From the NCBI GenBank assembly GCA_036555665.1, contig DATBKW010000192.1, positions 1 to 29,532 of the forward strand: a stretch of DNA of 29,532 nt. The letters are read 5' to 3'. The position numbers and the translations under genes were made by a program. Below are positions 13,780 through 21,612 of this stretch, one piece after another. The notes beneath the pieces are model-generated. The model did no database searches. It had not been told where the DNA came from and worked only from the letters and a program-made list of their open reading frames with translations. Every line of letters begins with the position of its first letter. The stretch's first letter is position 1. The stretch is from JAOPZW01 sp036555665 (GTDB lineage Bacteria; Actinomycetota; Thermoleophilia; Solirubrobacterales; Solirubrobacteraceae).

Positions 13780-14718
13780 TCCGATCGCGGCGCGCCGCTC
13801 GGGATCGACGCCGACCGTCGCGCCGGCGGTGATGCGCTCGTCCTCGGGGCGCGTCCAGTTGGGCAGCGCGAGGTCGAGCGCCTCGATCGGCACGCCGACG
13901 GCGCCGGCCAGGTCGGCGGCGCGGCGCTGCAGCAGCAGGGGATCGCCGATGCCCAGCGCGCGCTTGGCCGCCACCACGGTGGGATCCAGCGGCTCGGCGG
14001 CGAGCTGCAGCGACCACGGGCGAACCGCGAAGACGCCCAGGCGCCCGAGGAGGATCAGCAGCTCGTAGCGCGCGGCGCGCCCGAAGCCCGGAAGCGCCAG
14101 GCGCTCGAAGGCGCGGTCGAAGCGGCGCTGCGCGGGCCAGCTCGCGTCGCCGGTGAAGGCGGCCGCCTGCGAGCCGGCGCGCTGGGCGAACGCGCGATAG
14201 GCGAGCAACGTGGCGGCGCCGCGCGCCGGGTCGTGCGCCGTGCGCGGCCCGAGCGCGACGTCCTCGAGGTTCGGCAGCTCGGCGGAGGCCCAGCTCGTGC
14301 GCGCAGCGGCGATGCCGGCCCACGGGTCGTCGCCCTCCAGCGGCGAGAGATAGGCGATGAGGAAGGCCAGCCACGCGGCCTCCTCGGCATCGGAGGCCTG
14401 CGCGACGTCGGCGTAGAGCCCGGGCGGGTCGGCGGAGAGCTCGTCCAGGCGCGCGGCCGCGAAGGCGAGCTCGTCGGCCAGCCGGCTCGCGTCGACGGAG
14501 CTGCGCAGGCCGGGCAGCAGCTCCTCCTCGTAGCCGTCGTCGGCCGCGCGGGCCATCCGGCGCACGCGCAGGTCGCCGCCGCGTGGCGTGCGCCCCGAAG
14601 ACGCGCGCGCCGGGCGAGGGGTCGCCCGGCGCGGTGCGGCGACCTGCTCGCGCTTGGCCTTGCGCGAGCAGATCGGACAGGTCGCCTCGAGACGGTTGTG
14701 GCGGCAGAACGTCGGCAC
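13762..14718 (-). CDS. Zinc-knuckle protein, possibly of the alpha-glutamyl/putrescinyl thymine pyrophosphorylase (clade 3) type
   Basis: A 318-aa protein. The N-terminus FCRHNRLEATCPICSRK has C5, H7, C14 and C17 arranged as a small zinc site. After a basic linker, a mostly helical domain (about 55-300) contains TAHDPARGAATLLAYRAFAQ, AGSQAAAFTGD, FERLALPGFGRAARYELLIL and LGRLGVFAVRPWSLQL; LPGFGRAARYELL resembles the hairpin of HhH DNA-glycosylase-like folds. I recall similar actinobacterial proteins grouped with the aGPT-Pplase3 family, which was defined from enzymes linked to hypermodified thymine in phage DNA. That assignment is from memory and tentative. GTG 14718 places the zinc motif at the very start and follows a TAAGCT box by 9 nt. 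No DNA-modification genes are next to it. Confidence 0.75.
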   Translation of the reverse strand: MPTFCRHNRLEATCPICSRKAKREQVAAPRRATPRPARASSGRTPRGGDLRVRRMARAADDGYEEELLPGLRSSVDASRLADELAFAAARLDELSADPPGLYADVAQASDAEEAAWLAFLIAYLSPLEGDDPWAGIAAARTSWASAELPNLEDVALGPRTAHDPARGAATLLAYRAFAQRAGSQAAAFTGDASWPAQRRFDRAFERLALPGFGRAARYELLILLGRLGVFAVRPWSLQLAAEPLDPTVVAAKRALGIGDPLLLQRRAADLAGAVGVPIEALDLALPNWTRPEDERITAGATVGVDPERRAAIGSALGV

Positions 14719-14727
14719 CGCCGTCTC

Positions 14728-14733
14728 AGCTTA
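14728..14733 (-). promoter_or_regulatory. Candidate -10 box (TAAGCT) for the zinc-knuckle gene
   Basis: TAAGCT on the minus strand is followed by 9 nt and GTG 14718, without a clear Shine-Dalgarno. The -35 region lies in the end of the upstream gene and is weak. Confidence 0.35.
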
Positions 14734-14748
14734 GGGGTGTCGAGCCGT

Positions 14749-15705
14749 CTACTTGTGGCAGGAGCGCGCCTTGCGGCTCTTGACCACGTCGTAGCCGGAG
14801 CGCTTCGAGCCGTCCGGGTTGATCAGGCCGGCATCGAAGAACGCCGTCGACGGGTTCGGCGGCGAGTTGTACTGGTAGACGAAGAGCGCCGAGATACGCG
14901 AGTTGGACTTGGCGAGCGTGAACATGCAGCCCAGCGCCTTCGCCGCGCGGCTCGTGCTGAACGGGAAGCTCGTGCCGAGCTTGACGATGCCGCCGGTCTC
15001 GGTCAGCCACACCTTGCCCTTGAAGGTCGCCAGCACGCGCTTGGTGCGCGTGGTCGAGAAGCGGTTGGTGTCCGAGTAGTTGTGGAACCCGATGTACTTC
15101 GGATCCGGCGACGCGTGGCGCAGGAACGACTTCAGGTACTTGATCGTCTTGTTGACGTTCTGCTCGTCGAGGATGTCCAGCCCGATGATCCGGTACTTCG
15201 ACCCCTTGAACACCTTGCGCGCGGCGCCGTAGTACTGCGCGGTGAGCTTGGGCCCGGTGGTGAGGCTGCAGATCTTGGTCGGCTGACCCTGCACGCTGCC
15301 GGCGCGCAGCGCGTGACAGCGGTTGACCTCGTTCCACGGCGAGATGTCCTTCACGCGCGGGTAGGCCGCCTTGAACTTCTTGAGCTCCTTCGTGTACGCG
15401 GCGACCGACGGCGCCTTCAGGGCGCGCGAGTTGCTGCGGTGCGAGTGCTCGAAGGAGATGAGGATCTTCTGGTGGGCGGCCGTCGCAGCCTTGTACCAGG
15501 CGTCCCACGTCGCTCTGTCGGGCGCACTGTCCATCACGTCGTAGGGCGCGATGTAGCGCGCCTCCTTGAACTTCAAGGGCGCGAAGAGCGGGTTGGTGAA
15601 CGTCTGGGCCTGCTGGTCGCTGACGCCCAGCGTGTAGGCGCCGGCAGCCGCCGGGACGGCGAGCGCCGCAACCAGCACGGCGATGGGGAGAAGGATTCGT
15701 CGCAT
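14749..15705 (-). CDS. Secreted glycoside-hydrolase-like TIM-barrel protein
   Basis: A 318-aa protein with a Sec signal peptide (MRRILLPIAVLVAALAVPAA, cleavage after AGA near residue 23). The mature part looks like a (beta/alpha)8 glycosidase of clan A type: KILISFEHSHR on an early strand, a probable acid/base E126 in ISPWNEVN at the end of strand 4, YIGFHNYSDTN, and a probable nucleophile E236 in VWLTETGGI on strand 7, then LFVYQYNSPP. The spacing of the two Glu residues fits GH5/GH39/GH128-like enzymes, but I cannot name a family or substrate. A longer frame to 15816 would hide the signal peptide, so ATG 15705 is chosen. It follows the TetR gene on the same strand after 76 nt; no terminator is evident between them. 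Confidence 0.75.
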   Translation of the reverse strand: MRRILLPIAVLVAALAVPAAAGAYTLGVSDQQAQTFTNPLFAPLKFKEARYIAPYDVMDSAPDRATWDAWYKAATAAHQKILISFEHSHRSNSRALKAPSVAAYTKELKKFKAAYPRVKDISPWNEVNRCHALRAGSVQGQPTKICSLTTGPKLTAQYYGAARKVFKGSKYRIIGLDILDEQNVNKTIKYLKSFLRHASPDPKYIGFHNYSDTNRFSTTRTKRVLATFKGKVWLTETGGIVKLGTSFPFSTSRAAKALGCMFTLAKSNSRISALFVYQYNSPPNPSTAFFDAGLINPDGSKRSGYDVVKSRKARSCHK

Positions 15706-15781
15706 AGAGAGGGGGGTCGTTGGCAAGGGCATTGAGAGCCCGGAACAGGCTAGCCACGCCCAAGTTGCGGCGCGGTCTCGC

Positions 15782-16384
15782 CTACCCGATGCGCTCAAAC
15801 GCACCAAGGAAGACATTGGTGACGAAAGCCACCGTACGCTCTACATCGGGCGGATCGCGCTCGACCATGAGCAAACCGACCTCGACCCCGGCGCCGACCA
15901 TCGCCGCCGCCATGAGATCGGCGTCGTGGGGCGGGACCCGGCCGGCCCGGACCGCCGTCTCGAGGTCCTCACGCAGCTCCTCGATGCCCGCCCCGAGCGC
16001 CGGCTCGTCGAATTTCGTCCGAATAGTCCCGGCATTTCGGCGCATCAGGGCCACCGTCTCGGGGTCCTCGACGAGGAACTCGAAGTAGGCGCGAAAGCCC
16101 CCGGCGACGAAGCCCTCGAGCGTCGTGGCCGCCATCCGCGCGGCGCGCACGCGGGCCCGCGCCTCGACCCCGATCTCGTCGACCAGCGCCGCGAGCACCG
16201 ACTCCTTGTCGGGGAAGTAGTTGTAGAAGGTGCCGGTTGCAAGATCTGTCCCACGCACGATGTCGCGCACCGACGCGGCGCCGTAGCCGAGGTCGATGAA
16301 CACCCGCCGCGCGGCGGTGAGGATGGCCGCGCGGTTGGCGGCCTTGGTGCGTTCGCGGCGGCCGGCGGCGGTTTTCAGGCCCAC
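15782..16384 (-). CDS. TetR-family transcriptional regulator
   Basis: A 200-aa regulator. The N-terminal HTH (about 14-60) is typical: TKAANRAAILTAARRVFIDL, YGAASVRDIVRGTDLATGT and FYNYFPDKESVLAALVDEIG. The C-terminal ligand domain is helical (AYFEFLVEDPETVALMRRNA, DADLMAAAMVGAGVEVGLLM). GTG 16384 is fixed by an excellent Shine-Dalgarno (16391-16399). The gene lies 20 nt downstream of the flavin monooxygenase on the same strand, so the repressor is the second gene of that operon and probably regulates itself with it. An inverted repeat in the operon promoter (17820-17833) is the likely binding site. Confidence 0.93.
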   Translation of the reverse strand: MGLKTAAGRRERTKAANRAAILTAARRVFIDLGYGAASVRDIVRGTDLATGTFYNYFPDKESVLAALVDEIGVEARARVRAARMAATTLEGFVAGGFRAYFEFLVEDPETVALMRRNAGTIRTKFDEPALGAGIEELREDLETAVRAGRVPPHDADLMAAAMVGAGVEVGLLMVERDPPDVERTVAFVTNVFLGAFERIG

Positions 16385-16390
16385 GGGGTC

Positions 16391-16399
16391 TCCCCTCCT
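16391..16399 (-). promoter_or_regulatory. Strong ribosome binding site deciding the TetR start
   Basis: AGGAGGGGA on the minus strand lies 6 nt before GTG 16384. It settles the start in a frame that otherwise runs open far upstream across the monooxygenase gene. Confidence 0.75.
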
Positions 16400-16404
16400 G
16401 GCGA

Positions 16405-17796
16405 TCACACACCCACGGTCAGTGTGGAAGGGGGCGCCGCCATCCGCTCCGGGTCCGCGCGCGCCGGCACCGGCAGCCGGAAGCCCTGCTTGCGCGCTCG
16501 CTCGGCGCCGGCGCGGCGCTCCTTCTCCAGCGCGTGCAGGTAGTCGTCGAAGTCGACCTGGATGGTGTGGCGCTTGGAGGCCACGTAGCGCCTGCGCATC
16601 GCGCCCATGTCGTCCTCGATGTCCTGCAGCAGCGCCGGACGCGGCGGCAGCGCGTATTCGCCCTTCAGGTAATCGGCGATCCACTGCCCCTGCGCCTCGG
16701 CCAGCGGCATCGTGGCGCCCAGCGGCTGCAGCAGCGCGACGAAGAAGACGTCGTCGAACTCGGGATGAAAGACGCGCCGGAACAGCTCGATGTGGTTGTC
16801 GGGCGCCGCGATGAGGTCCTCGTCGAAAAACGGGAAGCTGATCTTGTAGCCGGTGCAGTAGACGACGACGTCGACGTGCTCGCGCGAGCCGTCGTCGAAC
16901 TCGACATGGTCGCCGTCGAGCCGGCGGATGTTGGGCTTCGGCGTGATCGTGCCGTGCGCGATGCGGTCGAGGATGCGGCCGGAGACCGTCGGATGCGCCT
17001 CGCCGAACTTGTGGTCGGGCTTGGGCAGCCCGTAGCGCTCGGGGTTGCCGATGTGCAGCTTGATGAGCGTGTGGATCATCCGCTGGCGCACCTTGAACGG
17101 CACGCGCGGGTCCTGCGGGAGCTGGTCGACCGGGCGGCCGAACATGTACTTGGGGATGATCCACGCCCCGCGGCGCGCGGCCAGGAACGTGGCGCGCGCG
17201 ACATAGGACGACTCGACGGCGATGTCCATGGCCGAGTTGCCCATGCCGAGGATGACGACGTCCTTGCCGGCGAAGAGGTCGTTGTCGACGTAGCTGTGAG
17301 CGTGCAGCTGCTCGCCGGTGAACGTGTCGTGGCCCGGGAACATCGGCTCGGGCCACCGCGGGTCCCAGTGGTGCCCGTTGGCCACCAGCAGCGCGTCGAA
17401 GCGCTCGAGCGAGCCCCCCTCCAGCGCAAGCTCCCAGCCCCCGCCCTCGAGGCGGCGCGCGTGGGCGACCTTCGTCTCGAAGCGGATGTGGTCGCGAAAG
17501 CCGAAGCGGTCGACGTAGCTGTCGAAGTACGCGGCGATGTGGGTGTGATGCGGGAAGTCCGGATAGGACTTCGGCATCGGGAAGTCCGAGTACTCCATCC
17601 GGTCGCGCGAGGTGTTGATGAACAGCTGCCGATAGGCGGCCGACATCCCGTTCTTGTTGGCGAAGACCCAGTTGCCGCCGACGCGGTCGGAGGCCTCGAA
17701 ACAGGTGAACGGCACACCCCGCTCGTGGAGGGCCTTCGCGGCGGCGATCCCCGACGAGCCGGCGCCGATGATGGCGGCCTTGGGAAGGGTGGGCAT
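16405..17796 (-). CDS. Flavin-containing monooxygenase (FMO / Baeyer-Villiger-like)
   Basis: A 463-aa flavoprotein. The FAD Rossmann motif GAGSSG is at 11-16, followed by CFEASDRVGGNWVFAN. The FMO fingerprint FxGxxxHxxxF appears as FTGEQLHAHSY (159-169, with Tyr in the last place). The NADPH motif is GMGNSA (184-189), and the C-terminal ATG/CTGY motif is VVVYCTGYKISFPFF. It should use NADPH and O2 to oxygenate a heteroatom or ketone; the substrate is unknown. It is the first gene of an operon with a TetR regulator (20-nt gap), suggesting induction by the substrate or a related compound. The promoter 8 nt upstream supports ATG 17796 and a leaderless transcript. Confidence 0.93.
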   Translation of the reverse strand: MPTLPKAAIIGAGSSGIAAAKALHERGVPFTCFEASDRVGGNWVFANKNGMSAAYRQLFINTSRDRMEYSDFPMPKSYPDFPHHTHIAAYFDSYVDRFGFRDHIRFETKVAHARRLEGGGWELALEGGSLERFDALLVANGHHWDPRWPEPMFPGHDTFTGEQLHAHSYVDNDLFAGKDVVILGMGNSAMDIAVESSYVARATFLAARRGAWIIPKYMFGRPVDQLPQDPRVPFKVRQRMIHTLIKLHIGNPERYGLPKPDHKFGEAHPTVSGRILDRIAHGTITPKPNIRRLDGDHVEFDDGSREHVDVVVYCTGYKISFPFFDEDLIAAPDNHIELFRRVFHPEFDDVFFVALLQPLGATMPLAEAQGQWIADYLKGEYALPPRPALLQDIEDDMGAMRRRYVASKRHTIQVDFDDYLHALEKERRAGAERARKQGFRLPVPARADPERMAAPPSTLTVGV

Positions 17797-17804
17797 CGCG
17801 GCCC

Positions 17805-17834
17805 ACCCTACCCAGAAAGTGACGCAGGCGTCAA
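17805..17834 (-). promoter_or_regulatory. Promoter of the monooxygenase-TetR operon
   Basis: On the minus strand TTGACG (17834-17829), an 18-nt spacer and TAGGGT (17810-17805) precede ATG 17796 by 8 nt. This is the best-formed promoter in the window. Confidence 0.65.
17820..17833. promoter_or_regulatory. Inverted repeat TGACGC-AG-GCGTCA, probable TetR operator
   Basis: Perfect 6-bp arms separated by 2 nt overlap the -35 box and the spacer of the operon promoter. With one extra base on one side the symmetry extends (AAAG on the left, CTTT on the right). Its position would let a bound TetR dimer block RNA polymerase. Confidence 0.65.
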
Positions 17835-17854
17835 CTTTGTTCCGGCCACCGCAC

Positions 17855-20377
17855 CTACGGCCCGAACTGCATGACCTGATGGATGCCGGTCGGCTTGTTC
17901 GTGTACTGCATGGTGATCAGCGGCAGCGGCGAGAAGGTGATCTGCTCCTTTGCCTCCGGCGCCCGCCACGCGTTGGGATCGGGCCCCTGTTGCGAGGCCA
18001 GCCGCTTGCCGGCCGCGTCAAGCGCGGCCCACAGGTCATGGGCGCAGGTCGACAGCTTGCCGTTGCCGCAGTAGCGCAGGTGGTAGGCGCCCTTGACCTT
18101 CTGACCGAGCAGCGAGCGCAGGTCCTTCCACATGTACTGATGCCAGCCGGCGTACTGGCCGCCCGGCGGCTGGTCGAAGCGCGGGTTGCGCCCGGCGAGC
18201 TGATTGCACAGCTTCGTGCCCAGCCGATCGCACATCGCGGCGTCGGCGAGGCCCTTCCACGCGGCGTCGAGGATCGGGACTCCGGGGTCGTCGATCTTGC
18301 CGTCGCGATCGGCGTCGCGGCGGCTGCCGCCGGCGTCGTGCCAGCGCTGCAAGATGTCGCGCAGGGTCCTCGCCCGCGCGCTCGGCGCCTTGCCCTTGCC
18401 CAGGACCCTGCTCAGCGTCGGCCACAGCTCGACGATGCGCACGTCCTCGGTCGCCGCCGCGTTGGCCGCCGCGAGGACGGTCGCCAGCGTCTGCTTCGGG
18501 CGGCGGTTGAGCTCACCGGTCAGGAGCTTCTGGCGCTGAATGGACTGCTCGGCCCAGCGGCTGTCCGAAGCCGGGAAGTCCTTGGCCGGCTTGTTGTTCC
18601 AGTTGACGATGTAGCCGCTGGAGGGATTGGTCACCTGCGGGTGCTTGCTGTCGGCCAGGTAGCCCGTCCACTCGTAGTCGCCGTCACCGTTGACCGGGAG
18701 GTCGGGGTTGACGCCCTTCGGGCGCAGCGGCAGCCGCCCGCTCGTGACGAAGGCCGCCTCCTTGGTGCTCGCGTAGAACGAGTTGAAGGTCTGCGGCGTC
18801 TTGTAGGCGGCGTGGATGAAGTCCTTGGCCGAGTGCACGCGCCCGAACGTCATCTGCTGGAAGAAGAGCTGGTCGACGGTCTCGCGCCCGTAGCTCGAGC
18901 GCCGCGTCGACAGCGCGACGAGCTTGTTGGCGCCGCGCGCCTTCGCGTAGCCGATCACGGGCCCGTGGACCGTGCGGCGGAAGGTGACCTTCACGCTCTT
19001 GCCGCCCTTGGAGATCGTGCCGGCGTCGACCTTCTCCATCGTCAGGCACTTGCCCTTGAAGCGGTACTTGACCTTCGACCCGCCGCAGAGCTGCTCGGCG
19101 TAGGTGTCGATGATGTCGCCGTCGGCCGAGGTCAGCGTCCACGCGTAGTCCTGGCCGCGGCCGATGAGCATGTAGCCGGGGAACGGCGCCGACGTGGCGC
19201 CGCGCACGTGGATGCTGGGGCTCTCGAGCTCCATCTCCATCGTCAGGCCCGGGTAGTTGAAGCCGATCTGCGGCCCACCGACGAACAGCGGCGAGCCGGT
19301 CTGCGAGGCCTTGCCGCTGGCGATGAGGATGTTGCTGGCCAGCTGCGGCGGTCCGAAGGGGTGGTCGACGCTCGCCCCCATCGCGGTGACCGCGCGCGTG
19401 GCGCCCGGGAGCTTGGGCGCCGACGAGTCGAAGCTGCCGTTGACGAGGCGGACCATGCCCTTCGGCTTGGAGACGCTGACGTCGGTCTGCCACGGGAAGC
19501 TCTTCGCGGTCGTCGTGGCGGTCTCGGGGTCGTCGCGCCCGCGGAGGTCCTCGTAGGCCTCGTCGCCCTTGGTCGAGCCGAGCTTGGAGCGCAGCCCGTC
19601 GAGCATCTCGGCGTTGGCGACCTCCTCGCCCCCTCCCTGCCCGAGGAACTGCGACTTGACCGCGTTGATCGCGTAGATGTCGGTGCGCGTGAACTTCGGC
19701 GCCGTCGGCCGGTTCTGGGAGTACCACAGGTTGATGCCGGCCACGTAGACGTCGATGTCGCTGAGCAGCTGGCGGCCCTGCGTGCCCTGCGCCTCTATCG
19801 CCTTCGTCTGCAGCGCCGTCGCCTGCCTGACGACCTTCGCGCTCGGCTTGTAGCTGTAGAGCCCGAGGAGGAGCTGGATGGCGGGCACGCCCGGGATGTC
19901 GATCAGGCCGGCGATGCCGTTGAAGCGCGCCTGGTCGAGGAGCAGGTTGCGGTCCTCGGCGACGGCGTAGCCGGCGCCGAAGATGGCGCCCGCGTCGGTG
20001 TCGCTGTAGATGTGCGGCACACCGTAGTTGTCGCGCTTGATCCGCGCGCTCACGCCCCCCACCCCGGGCGCCGTGCCGGCGACGTTCTCGGTGAGGATGA
20101 ACGAGGGGTCGTTCTCGGGCAGCAGCGCGGCCGACTTGTAGTAGCCGCTGCCGTCCGTGCTGGGCACGAGCTGGGCATCGGTGACGTCGCGGAACAGCGG
20201 CGTCAGCCGGTCGTACATCTGCGCCTGCGTCTGCGCGGGCAGCATGCCCGGCGCGGTGCCCCAGGGCACGCCGGGCTCCCACTGGCCGTGCGGGATCACG
20301 TTCAGGGTGGTGGCCGCCGTGGCCGTCGGCGCAAGGACGCCGAGCACGACCGCGGCGAGCGCGAGCACGCTTCGCAA
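17855..20377 (-). CDS. Secreted penicillin-acylase-family N-terminal-nucleophile hydrolase
   Basis: An 840-aa precursor. The signal peptide RSVLALAAVVLGVLAPTATA is cleaved before TTLNV. The alpha part contains RDNYGVPHIYSDTDAGAIFG and YAVAEDRNLLLDQARFNGI, the usual start of penicillin amidases. The spacer ends in HPFGPPQLA and the beta subunit would begin at the catalytic Ser near residue 348 (SNILIASGKASQTGSPLFVG), followed by GGPQIGF, a YAWTLTSADGDIIDTYAEQL segment, RTVHGPVIG and NWNNKPAKDF. Three Cys pairs (near CGGSK/GKC, MCDRL/KLC and YCGNG/STC) suggest disulfides outside the cell. Family members cleave amides such as beta-lactam side chains or acyl-homoserine lactones; which one applies is not evident. 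TTG 20377 is chosen because a strong Shine-Dalgarno lies exactly 6 nt before it. Confidence 0.92.
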   Translation of the reverse strand: MRSVLALAAVVLGVLAPTATAATTLNVIPHGQWEPGVPWGTAPGMLPAQTQAQMYDRLTPLFRDVTDAQLVPSTDGSGYYKSAALLPENDPSFILTENVAGTAPGVGGVSARIKRDNYGVPHIYSDTDAGAIFGAGYAVAEDRNLLLDQARFNGIAGLIDIPGVPAIQLLLGLYSYKPSAKVVRQATALQTKAIEAQGTQGRQLLSDIDVYVAGINLWYSQNRPTAPKFTRTDIYAINAVKSQFLGQGGGEEVANAEMLDGLRSKLGSTKGDEAYEDLRGRDDPETATTTAKSFPWQTDVSVSKPKGMVRLVNGSFDSSAPKLPGATRAVTAMGASVDHPFGPPQLASNILIASGKASQTGSPLFVGGPQIGFNYPGLTMEMELESPSIHVRGATSAPFPGYMLIGRGQDYAWTLTSADGDIIDTYAEQLCGGSKVKYRFKGKCLTMEKVDAGTISKGGKSVKVTFRRTVHGPVIGYAKARGANKLVALSTRRSSYGRETVDQLFFQQMTFGRVHSAKDFIHAAYKTPQTFNSFYASTKEAAFVTSGRLPLRPKGVNPDLPVNGDGDYEWTGYLADSKHPQVTNPSSGYIVNWNNKPAKDFPASDSRWAEQSIQRQKLLTGELNRRPKQTLATVLAAANAAATEDVRIVELWPTLSRVLGKGKAPSARARTLRDILQRWHDAGGSRRDADRDGKIDDPGVPILDAAWKGLADAAMCDRLGTKLCNQLAGRNPRFDQPPGGQYAGWHQYMWKDLRSLLGQKVKGAYHLRYCGNGKLSTCAHDLWAALDAAGKRLASQQGPDPNAWRAPEAKEQITFSPLPLITMQYTNKPTGIHQVMQFGP

Positions 20378-20383
20378 GCTTCT

Positions 20384-20389
20384 CCTCCT
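20384..20389 (-). promoter_or_regulatory. Ribosome binding site AGGAGG selecting a TTG start
   Basis: AGGAGG on the minus strand, 6 nt before TTG 20377. The in-frame ATG further upstream (20497) has no such site and would bury the signal peptide. Confidence 0.7.
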
Positions 20390-20509
20390 CGGGACGCGCC
20401 GGCCCCAGCAGCCGGCGACGGGTCGGGCACGGTACAGCAACTTGCGTGACGTGGTGCACATTCCGACAGATCGTGGGATGGACGCCCGTCTCCGCACGTC
20501 CTTGGACGC

Positions 20510-20838
20510 ATGCGACGAAACCTCCCTCTGTCGTTCGCCGCGGTTGCGGCGGCGGCTGCTCTCATCCCCGCCGCGGCCCAGGCCGACGGCGTCAAACGAA
20601 CGGCGTCGGGCGCGGCGCCGGCCAGCTCGTGCTGACCAAGGACCAGGCCAAGAAGCTCGGCCTCAAGAAGCGCACGCTCAGCAGCAGCGGCACCCGCACG
20701 CTGAACGCGGGCGCCAACACGCTGAGCCTGCGGCTCGGCGGCAAGGTCAAGGCCAAGCTGCGCAAGGCCAAGATCAAGCCGACGCTGACGATCACCCTCG
20801 GCGACGGTTCGAGCCTGCGCCTGCGCGTCGCGCTCTGA
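20510..20838 (+). pseudogene. Small secreted protein, apparently frameshifted
   Basis: ATG 20510 opens a clear signal peptide (MRRNLPLSFAAVAAAAALIP, AAAQA) but the frame stops at TGA 20633-20635 after 41 codons. From about 20600 a different frame (-1 relative to the first) encodes a coherent 75-residue domain, GAGQLVLTKDQAKKLGLKKR...TLTITLGDGSSLRLRVAL, ending at TGA 20838. Neither half makes sense alone: the second frame has no signal peptide and its own upstream extension is Arg/Gly-rich. Joined near 20600-20620 they would give a secreted, lysine-rich beta protein of about 108 aa, of the kind common in this group. No canonical slippery heptamer sits in frame at the join, so a one-base indel or a sequencing error is likeliest. 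The 132-nt gap to the divergent acylase gene holds nothing else I can name. Confidence 0.55.
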
Positions 20839-20865
20839 CGCCTCGGCAAGGAGCAGTGATGACCC

Positions 20866-20886
20866 CGGGGGCCTCCGGGGCCCCCG
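20866..20886. terminator. Hairpin terminator between convergent genes
   Basis: CGGGGGCC (20866-20873), a 5-nt loop and GGCCCCCG (20879-20886) form an 8-bp GC stem, followed on the plus strand by TTGTCGTCT. It lies between the frameshifted gene and the convergent HDO-like gene and could serve both. Confidence 0.6.
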
Positions 20887-20895
20887 TTGTCGTCT

Positions 20896-21588
20896 CTACG
20901 TCGCCGCGGTGACTTGGTTGAGCGCCCGTGCGAGCAGGTGGACACTGGCGATCGCGTTCAAGCCGATGACGGCGGACTGCTCGGCCGTCAGGGGCAGGCG
21001 GTCGAGTGCCTCGAACAGCTCGTCGCCGTGCTCGGTGTCGAGCTCGGCGTGGGCCGCGAGCGTGCGGAACGCCTCGGGCTCGTAGCCCGTGTTGTTCCTC
21101 AGCTCGTCGATCAGCGCCGGCGTCGGCGGATAGCCCTCCAGCAGTCCGATCCAGCCGAGCAGCGCGACGGGGTGGTAATGCAGCACCCAGTAGTACTGCG
21201 CCCCGACGGCGCTCGCGACCGTCGCCGACGGGAGCCGGTCCAGCACGGCGGAGCGCTCGACGCCGATCGTCTCCAGATCGTCGAGCAGCCACTCGTCGTG
21301 GTCGCGCTCTTCGTCGATGTGCTCGCCGAGGTAGTCCGCAAGTGCAGCCGCCACCGGATCGTCGGCAGCCATCGCTTGCGCCCGCTCGCGCGCCGTCTCC
21401 ATCAAGGGGACGCTCGCGCGTATGACCGTGTGGATCGTGAAGAGGTACTCGGGATAGAGCTCGCGGACCCGCGGATGCTTCACGAGCCGCTCGCCGGCAG
21501 CCAGCAGCTCGCCGAGGATCAGTTCGATGGTCCCGCGGAGGCGATCGGCGTTCCCCAGCGGCGCGGTCGAGGCGGGCGTGGTGGGCAT
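20896..21588 (-). CDS. Heme-oxygenase-like (HDO/TenA-PqqC fold) probable iron enzyme
   Basis: A 230-aa all-helical protein without signal peptide. Histidines and acids cluster as in heme-oxygenase-like diiron oxidases: HIDEERDHDEWLLDDL (H90, E93, E94, H97), the LLEGYPP segment with E151, which matches the lyvlEGs motif of the superfamily, and HAELDTEHGDEL with H180, D184 and H187. The H-x3-D-x2-H spacing is that known for the third metal helix of HDOs such as CADD. This family is often annotated as iron-containing redox enzyme. Known members decarboxylate, desaturate or N-oxygenate diverse substrates or modify themselves, so the reaction cannot be read from sequence. It starts 24 nt after a small acidic protein gene and is very likely co-transcribed with it. 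Confidence 0.8.
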   Translation of the reverse strand: MPTTPASTAPLGNADRLRGTIELILGELLAAGERLVKHPRVRELYPEYLFTIHTVIRASVPLMETARERAQAMAADDPVAAALADYLGEHIDEERDHDEWLLDDLETIGVERSAVLDRLPSATVASAVGAQYYWVLHYHPVALLGWIGLLEGYPPTPALIDELRNNTGYEPEAFRTLAAHAELDTEHGDELFEALDRLPLTAEQSAVIGLNAIASVHLLARALNQVTAAT

Positions 21589-21612
21589 GCTCGACCCGAC
21601 CGCCGGCCGGAG

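Noticed and set aside
17654..20449. 931-aa plus-strand frame opposite the penicillin acylase
   Set aside because: No recognisable motif and lacks a start signal; the acylase on the other strand has a signal peptide and catalytic motifs.
20594..20600. Programmed -1 frameshift site in the small secreted gene
   Set aside because: The AAA run is not in an X-XXY-YYZ heptamer in the reading frame and no downstream structure is evident, so a mutation or sequencing error is likelier.
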